Below, piece after piece: positions 1 to 4,434 of a stretch of 7,088 nucleotides of DNA. The stretch lies in assembly GCA_028691575.1 (NCBI GenBank), contig JAQUYY010000092.1, forward strand, positions 1 to 7,088, read 5' to 3'. The DNA is from Candidatus Gastranaerophilales bacterium (GTDB taxonomy: Bacteria > Cyanobacteriota > Vampirovibrionia > Gastranaerophilales > JAQUYY01). The first letter of the stretch is position 1, and every line of letters starts with the position of its first letter. The notes under the pieces were generated by a model. It made no database searches. It was given only the letters and a program-made list of their open reading frames with translations, and was not told where the DNA came from. The translations under genes were made by a program, and so were the position numbers.

Positions 1-171
1 ATCATTAATAAAATCATGCCCGTCAAATTTTTCACCAATTAAGGGTAAAAATAATTCATCAGGCTGAATATTTCTAGAATTTGTTGATATGCCAAATTCA
101 AGCCTGTTAGGTGCATCCCCTATTAATTTACCGCCTGTGATTTCTAAAATATCATTTATTTTGAATTTCAT
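1..171 (-). CDS. murF: UDP-N-acetylmuramoyl-tripeptide--D-alanyl-D-alanine ligase, N-terminal fragment
   Basis: Only the first 57 codons lie in the window; the gene continues past the left edge. MurF is the cytoplasmic ATP-dependent ligase that adds D-Ala-D-Ala to the UDP-MurNAc-tripeptide, the last soluble step of peptidoglycan precursor synthesis. The visible part is the N-terminal substrate-binding domain: an opening typical of MurF (KINDILEITGGKLIGD, residues 4-19), then the Mur-ligase uridine-binding signature ISTNSR (28-33) and GEKFDGHDFI (46-55). MurE shares the second motif, but its N-terminus differs, so MurF is preferred. The ATG start at 171 has only a weak GAG ribosome site at 178-180, 6 nt upstream. 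It follows ispD on the same strand after a 76-bp gap that carries its own promoter-like sequence. The central ATP-binding domain cannot be seen. Confidence 0.82.
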   Translation of the reverse strand, partial: MKFKINDILEITGGKLIGDAPNRLEFGISTNSRNIQPDELFLPLIGEKFDGHDFIND

Positions 172-200
172 TTTTATCTCTATAACTCGTAATTAATTTG

Positions 201-230
201 ATTTTACTGCAAAAAACATTAAAATATCAA
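201..230 (-). promoter_or_regulatory. Candidate sigma70 promoter for murF
   Basis: Reading the minus strand, TTGATA (225-230) and TAAAAT (201-206) are separated by 18 bp. This gives 5/6 matches to each consensus hexamer. Transcription would start near 194 and leave a leader of about 23 nt before the murF ATG at 171. The gap between ispD and murF is otherwise plain AT-rich sequence with no clear terminator, so readthrough from ispD remains possible. In AT-rich DNA such matches occur by chance; the position right before a gene start is the main support. Confidence 0.45.
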
Positions 231-247
231 TTTTTTAAAAATTAAAT

Positions 248-910
248 TTACATTAATATACCTGCAAGTTGCATATCTTCTTTAGTAGTTATTTTTATAT
301 TTTTGTAAGAGCCTTTTGTTATATAAACTTTTATCCCTGCATCCTCAGCTAGTGCTGCATCATCGGTCTTATTTTTGTCGATAAATTTTTTATGTGCAGC
401 TAAAATTTCTTTGTATCTAAATACTTGCGGAGTTTGAATATTCCACAATTCACTCCTGTTGATAGTTTCTGTTATTTTCAAATTTTTATCGACTCGTTTA
501 ATAGTATCTTTTGTTGGTACTGCAACTATCGATGCTCCTTTATTTATAGCATTATCAATGCAATCTTTTATTGTAGAAATGTCAATAAGAGGTCTTGCTC
601 CATCGTGAATTGCAACAATATCAGGATTATTACAACTTTGCAATCCTAAAAACACGCTTTCTTGTCTTGTTTTTCCACCCAAAATAACTTTTATATCTGT
701 TAAATTATTTTTTATTAATAAGTCTTTAATCCCATCTATAATATCGTTTGAAGTACAAACAACGATTTCATTTATTTCTTTTATCTCAATAAATTTTTTT
801 AGTGTGTGAATAATTACAGGAGTGCCGTTTATATCCTCAAGCAGTTTATTTTTTGATTGGCTAAATCTGCTTCCCGAGCCTGCTGCCGGAATTATAGCTG
901 ATATTTTCAT
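248..910 (-). CDS. ispD: 2-C-methyl-D-erythritol 4-phosphate cytidylyltransferase
   Basis: IspD couples CTP to 2-C-methyl-D-erythritol 4-phosphate, giving CDP-ME and pyrophosphate, in the cytoplasmic MEP route to isoprenoids. The 220-residue length is normal for the family. Visible signatures are the nucleotide-binding loop PAAGSGSRF (8-16) with Arg15 and following lysines (20, 22), IHDGARP (101-107), VPTKDTIKRV (131-140), LWNIQTPQVF (155-164), TDDAAL (182-187) and NIKITTKEDM (204-213), whose Lys206 matches the conserved C-terminal lysine. All expected catalytic positions appear present. The ATG at 910 is supported by AGG at 917-919 (7-nt spacing) and by the loop motif starting where expected. 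It lies 15 bp after thiL, which suggests co-transcription. There is no sign of an ispF domain fusion. The short form without fused domains argues against the IspDF bifunctional type. Confidence 0.95.
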   Translation of the reverse strand: MKISAIIPAAGSGSRFSQSKNKLLEDINGTPVIIHTLKKFIEIKEINEIVVCTSNDIIDGIKDLLIKNNLTDIKVILGGKTRQESVFLGLQSCNNPDIVAIHDGARPLIDISTIKDCIDNAINKGASIVAVPTKDTIKRVDKNLKITETINRSELWNIQTPQVFRYKEILAAHKKFIDKNKTDDAALAEDAGIKVYITKGSYKNIKITTKEDMQLAGILM

Positions 911-925
911 ACTTTACCTGTTCTT

Positions 926-1897
926 CTATAGTGAAAAATGATTAAATCCTTTTTGATTTAAGACATTTTCATCTATCAAAATTTCTTTATCATCAAATAT
1001 TATTTTAACATCTTTTTGGTCTGTGACATGACCTATTTCAAAAAATTTAACATTATTTTCAATAAGATTTTTAATACACTCATCATCCACACAGGCAATT
1101 AGCTGATAGTCTTCTCCACCATAGAAAATCCAGTCGACATAGTTTTTTTGTGCCAAATTTGCTATCGCATTAATTTTTTTATTAAACGGTATTTTCTCAA
1201 AATTAATTTGCATACCTACGTTACTCGAATTTGAAATTTGCCATAATGCATCCGCCAGCCCATCGCTGGAATCCATCATCGCAAAAGGTTTATTTGCTAT
1301 TTGGGCAATTTTTCTGCCAATATTAATTTGAGGAACAGGGTTTTTATGTTGTTCAATAAAATATTCCTTAGTATTCATAGGAATTTCATTTGTTTTATTT
1401 TCTAATAACCACAAACCCGCTGAACTTGAGCCAAATTCTCCTGTTACTATTATTTTATTGCCAATATTTGCATTTGTTCGTCTTGCAGGTATAAAACCCG
1501 CCGTTTTGCCTAAAATCGTAATACTTACGGTTATTTTTTCACCACCTGTAAGATCTCCTCCGATGACAACCGTTCTATATTCCTGACAAATACCATTTAC
1601 ACCTTTATAAAAAGCTTTGATAAAATCTTCGTCAATATATGTCGGCAATGAAAGTGAAATTAAAATATATTCAGGAATACCGCCATCTGCAGCTATATCA
1701 CTAAGATTAATTGCAACGGATTTTCGTCCCAATTCGTACGGACTTAGCCATTTTGAGCGAAAATGCACATTTTCAACAAGTGTGTCTTGTGAAATTATCA
1801 AATCCTTTTCTTCGATATATGCCGTATCATCGCCAATATATCTTGCCGATTGAGGAAGTTCATTTTTTATTATTTTTAAAAAATCAAATTCTTTCAT
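926..1897 (-). CDS. thiL: Thiamine-monophosphate kinase
   Basis: ThiL phosphorylates thiamine monophosphate with ATP to thiamine pyrophosphate, the final step of cofactor synthesis in the cytoplasm. The 323 residues fit the PurM/AIR-synthase-like family in full. Motifs in order: IGDDTA (21-26), DTLVENVHF (38-46), NLSDIAADGG (64-73), the metal/nucleotide-binding IGGDLTGG (112-119), VTGEFGSSSAGL (151-162), MDSSDGLADAL (208-218) and GGEDYQL (260-266). The aspartates that hold the magnesium ions in this family appear present. The family usually has Met where this protein has Asp71 (AADGG against the common AAMGG), a mild variation. The ATG at 1897 gives the expected N-terminus, but no ribosome site is obvious upstream. 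The gene leads the thiL-ispD pair and is divergent from the DUF2267 gene across 185 bp. I saw no TPP riboswitch upstream. Confidence 0.95.
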   Translation of the reverse strand: MKEFDFLKIIKNELPQSARYIGDDTAYIEEKDLIISQDTLVENVHFRSKWLSPYELGRKSVAINLSDIAADGGIPEYILISLSLPTYIDEDFIKAFYKGVNGICQEYRTVVIGGDLTGGEKITVSITILGKTAGFIPARRTNANIGNKIIVTGEFGSSSAGLWLLENKTNEIPMNTKEYFIEQHKNPVPQINIGRKIAQIANKPFAMMDSSDGLADALWQISNSSNVGMQINFEKIPFNKKINAIANLAQKNYVDWIFYGGEDYQLIACVDDECIKNLIENNVKFFEIGHVTDQKDVKIIFDDKEILIDENVLNQKGFNHFSL

Positions 1898-2041
1898 AAC
1901 TTAAATTTTAACAAAAGAATTTTTTTTTACATAGTATCAATTCACTATTTAAAAATTAGCCTAAAAGTATTAGCTTTTTAAGACTGCTATGCTCTTTAAT
2001 TTTTGTCGGAAATACTGATGTAATTACCCTTGAAACACCAT

Positions 2042-2074
2042 TATAATTTTTATGACGGTTAAAATAGTGTGAGG
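2042..2074 (+). promoter_or_regulatory. Candidate -10 box and ribosome binding site of the DUF2267 gene
   Basis: A perfect TATAAT lies at 2042-2047 and a GAGG ribosome site at 2071-2074, 8 nt before the ATG at 2083. No good -35 sits at 16-18 bp; TTGAAA at 2030-2035 is too close to pair with this -10. The start-codon assignment is well supported by the ribosome site; the promoter is tentative. Confidence 0.4.
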
Positions 2075-2082
2075 TATAAAGT

Positions 2083-2496
2083 ATGAATACGAATGAATTT
2101 ATTAAAAAAGTTATGGATTATGCTCAAATAGAAGATAAACATGAAGCTGAAAGAGGTATTTTGATTGTGTTTAGCATATTAAGCCACAGGCTTCAGGAAG
2201 AAGAATCAAAAGATGTAGCTTCTCAACTTCCGGCTGAGCTTAAAAAAATGTGGTTTGATGAAGTTTGGATAACAAGTCTATATAATCTCAAAAATCAGCG
2301 TCTAAAATTCAGACATTTAACTGAATTTATAATGCTTGTCGAAAATGAATTATTAAGAGAAAATTTGAAAATTCATGCCGAAAAACTTACAAAAGCAGTT
2401 TTTCATATTTTAAAAGAGCAAATTGCGGCCGGCGAAAGTGAAGATATCGTTGCCAATTTGCCAAGAGAAATAGGTGAATTTTATAAAGCTGCATAA
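2083..2496 (+). CDS. DUF2267 domain protein
   Basis: A 137-residue soluble, probably all-helical protein of the DUF2267 family, which has no established biochemical function. The family's two-fold internal repeat is visible: residues 20-57 and 97-134 align without gaps with 12 of 38 identities. Both halves carry an AE..., VF.IL pattern, then ES.D and LP.E (ESKDVASQLPAEL at 41-53; ESEDIVANLPREI at 118-130). There is no signal peptide or membrane segment. The ATG is backed by GAGG 8 nt upstream. The gene stands alone on its strand, divergent from thiL, and is closed 16 bp downstream by an intrinsic terminator. Family assignment is by pattern recall. No function should be inferred from its neighbours. 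Confidence 0.8.
   Translation: MNTNEFIKKVMDYAQIEDKHEAERGILIVFSILSHRLQEEESKDVASQLPAELKKMWFDEVWITSLYNLKNQRLKFRHLTEFIMLVENELLRENLKIHAEKLTKAVFHILKEQIAAGESEDIVANLPREIGEFYKAA
2458..2487 (+). promoter_or_regulatory. Candidate promoter inside the 3' end of the DUF2267 gene
   Basis: TTGCCA (2458-2463, 5/6) and TATAAA (2482-2487, 5/6) are spaced 18 bp apart, with a predicted start near 2494, just at the stop codon. Transcripts from here would meet the hairpin and T-run at 2513-2550 before reaching the downstream leader ORF and TPR gene. The hexamers overlap codons of the conserved LPREIGEF tail, so they may be chance. Confidence 0.25.
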
Positions 2497-2512
2497 ATTT
2501 AAAAATCGAATT

Positions 2513-2550
2513 AGAGAAGAAGTTAAAATGACTTCTTCTCTTGTTTTTTT
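2513..2550 (+). terminator. Intrinsic terminator after the DUF2267 gene
   Basis: A perfect 11-bp stem (2513-2523 with 2531-2541) and a 7-nt loop are followed directly by TGTTTTTTT (2542-2550). It begins 16 bp after the DUF2267 stop codon. The next translation signal, AAGGTGA, begins at 2551, immediately after the T-run, so this hairpin could also act as an attenuator for what follows. Confidence 0.88.
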
Positions 2551-2563
2551 AAGGTGAATTTTA

Positions 2564-2644
2564 ATGTATATTTTAACGCCTATTGATGTTTTTATAAAAA
2601 GAAGATTTACGAAAATCTTAAAATATGTTACAATTAAGTCATGA
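2564..2644 (+). CDS. Possible 26-residue leader ORF coupled to the TPR gene
   Basis: An ATG at 2564 is preceded by a strong ribosome site, AAGGTGA (2551-2557), at normal spacing. The frame runs for 26 codons and ends in a TGA (2642-2644) that overlaps the TPR start codon as ATGA. The peptide (MYILTPIDVF, then a lysine/arginine-rich stretch IKRRFTKILK, then YVTIKS) is basic and matches nothing I recognise. The TPR gene lacks its own ribosome site, so re-initiation from this frame would explain its translation. Against this, a promoter at 2606-2634 lies inside the frame and would bypass it. The frame is short enough to be accidental, but the combination of ribosome site and exact ATGA overlap is unlikely by chance. 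Confidence 0.35.
   Translation: MYILTPIDVFIKRRFTKILKYVTIKS
2606..2634 (+). promoter_or_regulatory. Candidate extended -10 promoter at the TPR gene start
   Basis: TTTACG (2606-2611, 4/6) and TACAAT (2629-2634, 5/6) are separated by 17 bp, and TG at 2626-2627 makes an extended -10 (TGnTACAAT). The expected start point, about 7 nt past the -10, falls on or next to the A of the TPR ATG at 2641, so the message would be leaderless. This agrees with the missing ribosome site but conflicts with the coupled leader ORF model. Confidence 0.4.
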
Positions 2645-3639
2645 AAAAAATTATACTTTTAATTTTAATGCTGTCAATTGTAATCAGCCCTTGTTATGTT
2701 GCAGCAAAAGGGTTTGAGCAACATTATGAAAACAGTAAAAAATATTATAATGAAGGTAATTATCATCAAGCTGTCAAATCAGCCAAACAAGCTATAAAGT
2801 TAAATCCTGAAAGTGCAAAATTGCATTATAATTTAGGGCGTTGCTATTTCCAAGCAAAAGACTATAAAAAAGCGATGAAAGAGCAAAAAAAAGCACTGAA
2901 TTTGGATAATACCTACTATCAAGCTTACAATGCAATTGCTGTTTTGTATATAATTGAAAAAAAATACGAAAAAGCAATTGAATACTCGAACAAAAGTCTA
3001 TTATTCGACCCGAAATATCCCTATGCTTATTTTGCACTAGGATATGCAAATCAAGAACTAAATAGGCTTGAAGAATCAACCAAGATGTTCCAAAAGTCCC
3101 TTGAACTTGGTTATAAAGCAGCAGATTGCAAAAATAATATCGGAAATAACTTACTTGATTTAAGTGAAAAATACCTTGACCAGGGTAAAAAGTTGCAATC
3201 TTTAAAATTTGCCAATCAAGCTATCGAATTAGCTCAAGAAGAAGTTAAAAATAATCCTAATAGTGCCCAATCACATTATAATCTGGGTGTTTGCTATTTT
3301 TATACCAAAGACTTTAAAAATGTAATAAAAGAGCAAAAGAAGGCAATTGAGCTTGATAGCCAGTATTATAAAGCTTATGCAAGTTTAGGCGCTTCGTATA
3401 TTTTTGAAAATGAATACGAAAAAGCTATCGAATACTTAAATAAAAGCATTTTAATCAACCCAAAGTACCCTAAGGCTTATTATGCACTTGGTTTAGTTTA
3501 CCAAGACCAAGGTAGATTTACAGAATCAAACGAAATGTATAAAAAATCGCTTGAATTAGGTTTTAAAGAACAAAAGTGCAAAAAACATATTAAGAAAAAC
3601 AACGAAGCCTTAAAAATCAACCGCCCAACGGTTCAATGA
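2641..3639 (+). CDS. Exported tetratricopeptide-repeat protein
   Basis: A 332-residue protein with a cleavable signal peptide (Lys2-Lys3, hydrophobic core 4-20, likely cut after VAA at 20-22), so it is expected outside the cytoplasmic membrane. The rest is TPR helices. Repeats lie at about 24-57, 58-91, 92-125 and 126-159. After a less regular linker repeat (172-207), further repeats follow at 208-241, 242-275 and 276-309, each with the G/A-Y-A pattern and terminal NP/DP. TPR arrays bind other proteins; no catalytic domain is attached and the partner is unknown. The two halves are copies of one another (see the repeat entry). Cys18 follows Pro17, so the lipobox is poor and a lipoprotein is unlikely. 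The ATG has no ribosome site. It overlaps a short upstream frame by ATGA and sits where a promoter would place the transcript start. The stop is 1 bp from the convergent acidic-protein gene. Confidence 0.85.
   Translation: MKKIILLILMLSIVISPCYVAAKGFEQHYENSKKYYNEGNYHQAVKSAKQAIKLNPESAKLHYNLGRCYFQAKDYKKAMKEQKKALNLDNTYYQAYNAIAVLYIIEKKYEKAIEYSNKSLLFDPKYPYAYFALGYANQELNRLEESTKMFQKSLELGYKAADCKNNIGNNLLDLSEKYLDQGKKLQSLKFANQAIELAQEEVKNNPNSAQSHYNLGVCYFYTKDFKNVIKEQKKAIELDSQYYKAYASLGASYIFENEYEKAIEYLNKSILINPKYPKAYYALGLVYQDQGRFTESNEMYKKSLELGFKEQKCKKHIKKNNEALKINRPTVQ
2812..3591 (+). repeat. Internal duplication within the TPR gene (copies 2812-3141 and 3262-3591)
   Basis: Residues 58-167 and 208-317 align without a gap over 110 positions with 63 identities by my count (57%). 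The exact offset is 150 residues (450 bp). Shared landmarks are HYNLG.CYF, KEQKKA, YEKAIEY.NKS, PKYP, MF/Y..KSLELG and a Cys followed by Lys near each end. This similarity is well above that between neighbouring TPRs and points to duplication of a whole three-repeat block rather than single-repeat growth. Confidence 0.85.
3612..3633 (-). terminator. Weak candidate terminator for the acidic-protein gene
   Basis: On the minus strand a 5-bp GC-containing stem (AACCG/CGGTT, 3619-3623 with 3629-3633) with a 5-nt loop is followed by GATTTTT. It lies 8 bp beyond the stop codon of the acidic-protein gene, within the last codons of the TPR gene. The stem is short, so termination would be inefficient. 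In the plus direction there is no T-run after it. Confidence 0.35.
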
Positions 3640-3640
3640 A

Positions 3641-4102
3641 TTATGCATCAGGTCCTCCACTTTCCCACTGTCGCCTAGGATATTCAGGTTCAAATTTATC
3701 TTTAAGATCTTTCCATAATTCTTCTAAAGGATTCTGGTCCTCTTCATCTGATTCCTCGTCACCTTTAGGTATATCTTCTTCTTCCTCATCTTGAGATTCA
3801 GTATTCATACCCAAACAGGCTTTGTTAAACTTCTCCTCAAGCCTGTCCAGCTTATATTTTTCTTCAGAATAATTTTTTAAAGAATTCTCATAATCATCTT
3901 GATTTGTGGAGTTAGCTACAGAACTAAGTAAATAGTTTATCTTATTTTTTTGTATGTTGATAACGTCTTTAACAATGCCTATAGCTGAGTTTTTACTTAT
4001 ACTATCTAAAGGTGGGATTTTGGGGAGAGTGAAGTCCAAATCTATCGGCTGATTTTTTCCGATGATGCCCGCCCTGTAAAGCATTTTGTTTGGTTTAAAC
4101 AT
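3641..4102 (-). CDS. Hypothetical acidic protein
   Basis: A 153-residue protein that I do not recognise. It has no signal peptide and no membrane span. The N-terminus (1-33) is basic and proline-containing, with LPKIPPLD at 26-33. Residues 40-66 look helical. Residues 68-97 are charged with regular hydrophobic spacing (YENSLKNYSEEKYKLDRLEE, 71-90), a likely coiled coil. A strongly acidic stretch of Glu/Asp follows (102-122), then a tryptophan-containing tail (W130, W146) ending GGPDA. The start is well supported: GGGG at 4109-4112 lies 6 nt before the ATG, preceded by a run of eight A. Base composition matches the neighbours. The stop is one base from the convergent TPR gene, and 332 bp of gene-free DNA lies upstream. 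Low-complexity acidic composition alone does not reveal a function; an intracellular adaptor or a lineage-specific orphan are both possible. Confidence 0.7.
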   Translation of the reverse strand: MFKPNKMLYRAGIIGKNQPIDLDFTLPKIPPLDSISKNSAIGIVKDVINIQKNKINYLLSSVANSTNQDDYENSLKNYSEEKYKLDRLEEKFNKACLGMNTESQDEEEEDIPKGDEESDEEDQNPLEELWKDLKDKFEPEYPRRQWESGGPDA

Positions 4103-4139
4103 AATTTTCCCCTTTTTTTTATGAATATCATTTACTAGG

Positions 4140-4153
4140 ATATATTAATATAT
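4140..4153. repeat. AT-only palindrome upstream of the acidic-protein gene
   Basis: A perfect 14-bp palindrome (ATATATTAATATAT) lies 38 bp upstream of the acidic-protein start codon, where an operator or promoter core could sit. One further pair (4138 with 4155) matches after a mismatch. Its composition makes a chance origin quite possible. Confidence 0.3.
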
Positions 4154-4182
4154 TCTTCAACTCTTGTAAATCCACAAAACCA

Positions 4183-4211
4183 TTGCAATAAAAGTATTAC
4201 AGCCATTTAAT
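4183..4211 (+). promoter_or_regulatory. Candidate plus-strand promoter in gene-free DNA
   Basis: TTGCAA (4183-4188, 4/6) and TTTAAT (4206-4211, 5/6) are 17 bp apart, with a predicted start near 4218. No plus-strand gene follows, so if active it would make a short RNA through the palindrome at 4270-4301 and into the hairpin at 4343-4373, or antisense RNA to typA. Confidence 0.3.
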
Positions 4212-4269
4212 TGGGTGTAAATTATGGTATTAACACTCTTGTCTTCATACATCTTTAAGGTTAATTAAG

Positions 4270-4301
4270 CAAGCAGCGTGGGCTAAAGCCCACGCTGCTT
4301 G
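4270..4301. repeat. GC-rich perfect palindrome, REP-like
   Basis: A perfect 14-bp inverted repeat (4270-4283 with 4288-4301) around a TAAA loop, with core GTGGGC-TAAA-GCCCAC. It is far more GC-rich than the surrounding AT-rich spacer and has no T-run on either side (GAATTC follows; CTTAATTAA follows on the other strand), so it does not look like a normal intrinsic terminator. AATT flanks both arms (4263-4266 and 4302-4305). The form fits a repetitive extragenic palindrome or a small non-autonomous element. Only one copy is in the window, so repetition cannot be shown. Confidence 0.6.
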
Positions 4302-4319
4302 AATTCAAACTATATAAAA

Positions 4320-4373
4320 ATATTAAGTTTATCATAATAATAAATAAAACTCGATTGTATGTCGAGTTTTATT
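4320..4373 (-). terminator. typA terminator, possibly bidirectional
   Basis: A perfect 12-bp stem (4343-4354 with 4362-4373) with a 7-nt loop lies about 60 bp past the typA stop codon. On the minus strand the stem ends in TTTTATT and continues T-rich (TATTATTATGAT), fitting intrinsic termination of typA. The stem is symmetric enough to work for plus-strand transcripts as well. Confidence 0.65.
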
Positions 4374-4434
4374 ATATAAATTGTAAATCATATTTTACTT
4401 TTTATTTGCATAAAACATCAAAACTGTTTTATTT

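Larger units (their letters stand above)
4218..4376 (+). ncRNA. Speculative small RNA of about 160 nt
   Basis: This span is bounded by the promoter-like pair at 4183-4211 and by a 12-bp hairpin (4343-4373) that is symmetric and could stop transcription in both directions. It contains a perfect 14-bp GC-rich stem-loop. It matches no RNA family I know. The downstream T-run is weak in the plus direction (TTTTATTATATAAATT, partly within the stem), which lowers confidence. Confidence 0.2.
4103..4434. other. 332-bp intergenic region between the acidic-protein gene and typA
   Basis: No credible gene is present. In order it holds the acidic-protein ribosome site (4109-4112), an AT-only palindrome (4140-4153), a plus-strand promoter-like pair (4183-4211), a GC-rich 14-bp palindrome (4270-4301), the typA terminator hairpin (4343-4373) and a weak AT hairpin (4410-4432) just past the typA stop. 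A 14-codon plus-strand frame (4224-4268) exists but has only a poor ribosome site. I found no clear promoter for the acidic-protein gene. Confidence 0.7.

Noticed and set aside
425..649. Open plus-strand frame opposite ispD (and similar antisense frames at 1617-1899, 2792-3079, 4472-4678, 6596-6793)
   Set aside because: Each lies inside a clearly recognised gene on the other strand, has no ribosome site or family-like content, and reads as a low-complexity shadow translation.
1898..2082. TPP riboswitch upstream of thiL
   Set aside because: The conserved thi-box elements (CUGAGA and the ACCUGAUC-like segment) are not present on the minus strand of this gap.
2683..2697. Lipoprotein signal in the TPR protein (Cys18)
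   Set aside because: The residues before the Cys are ISP; proline at -1 and no Leu at -3 do not fit a lipobox, whereas VAA at 20-22 fits ordinary signal peptidase cleavage.
4410..4432. 8-bp hairpin ATAAAACA/TGTTTTAT directly after the typA stop
   Set aside because: The stem is almost all A/T with one C-G pair and is too weak to be a convincing terminator; the GC-containing 12-bp hairpin further downstream is the better candidate.
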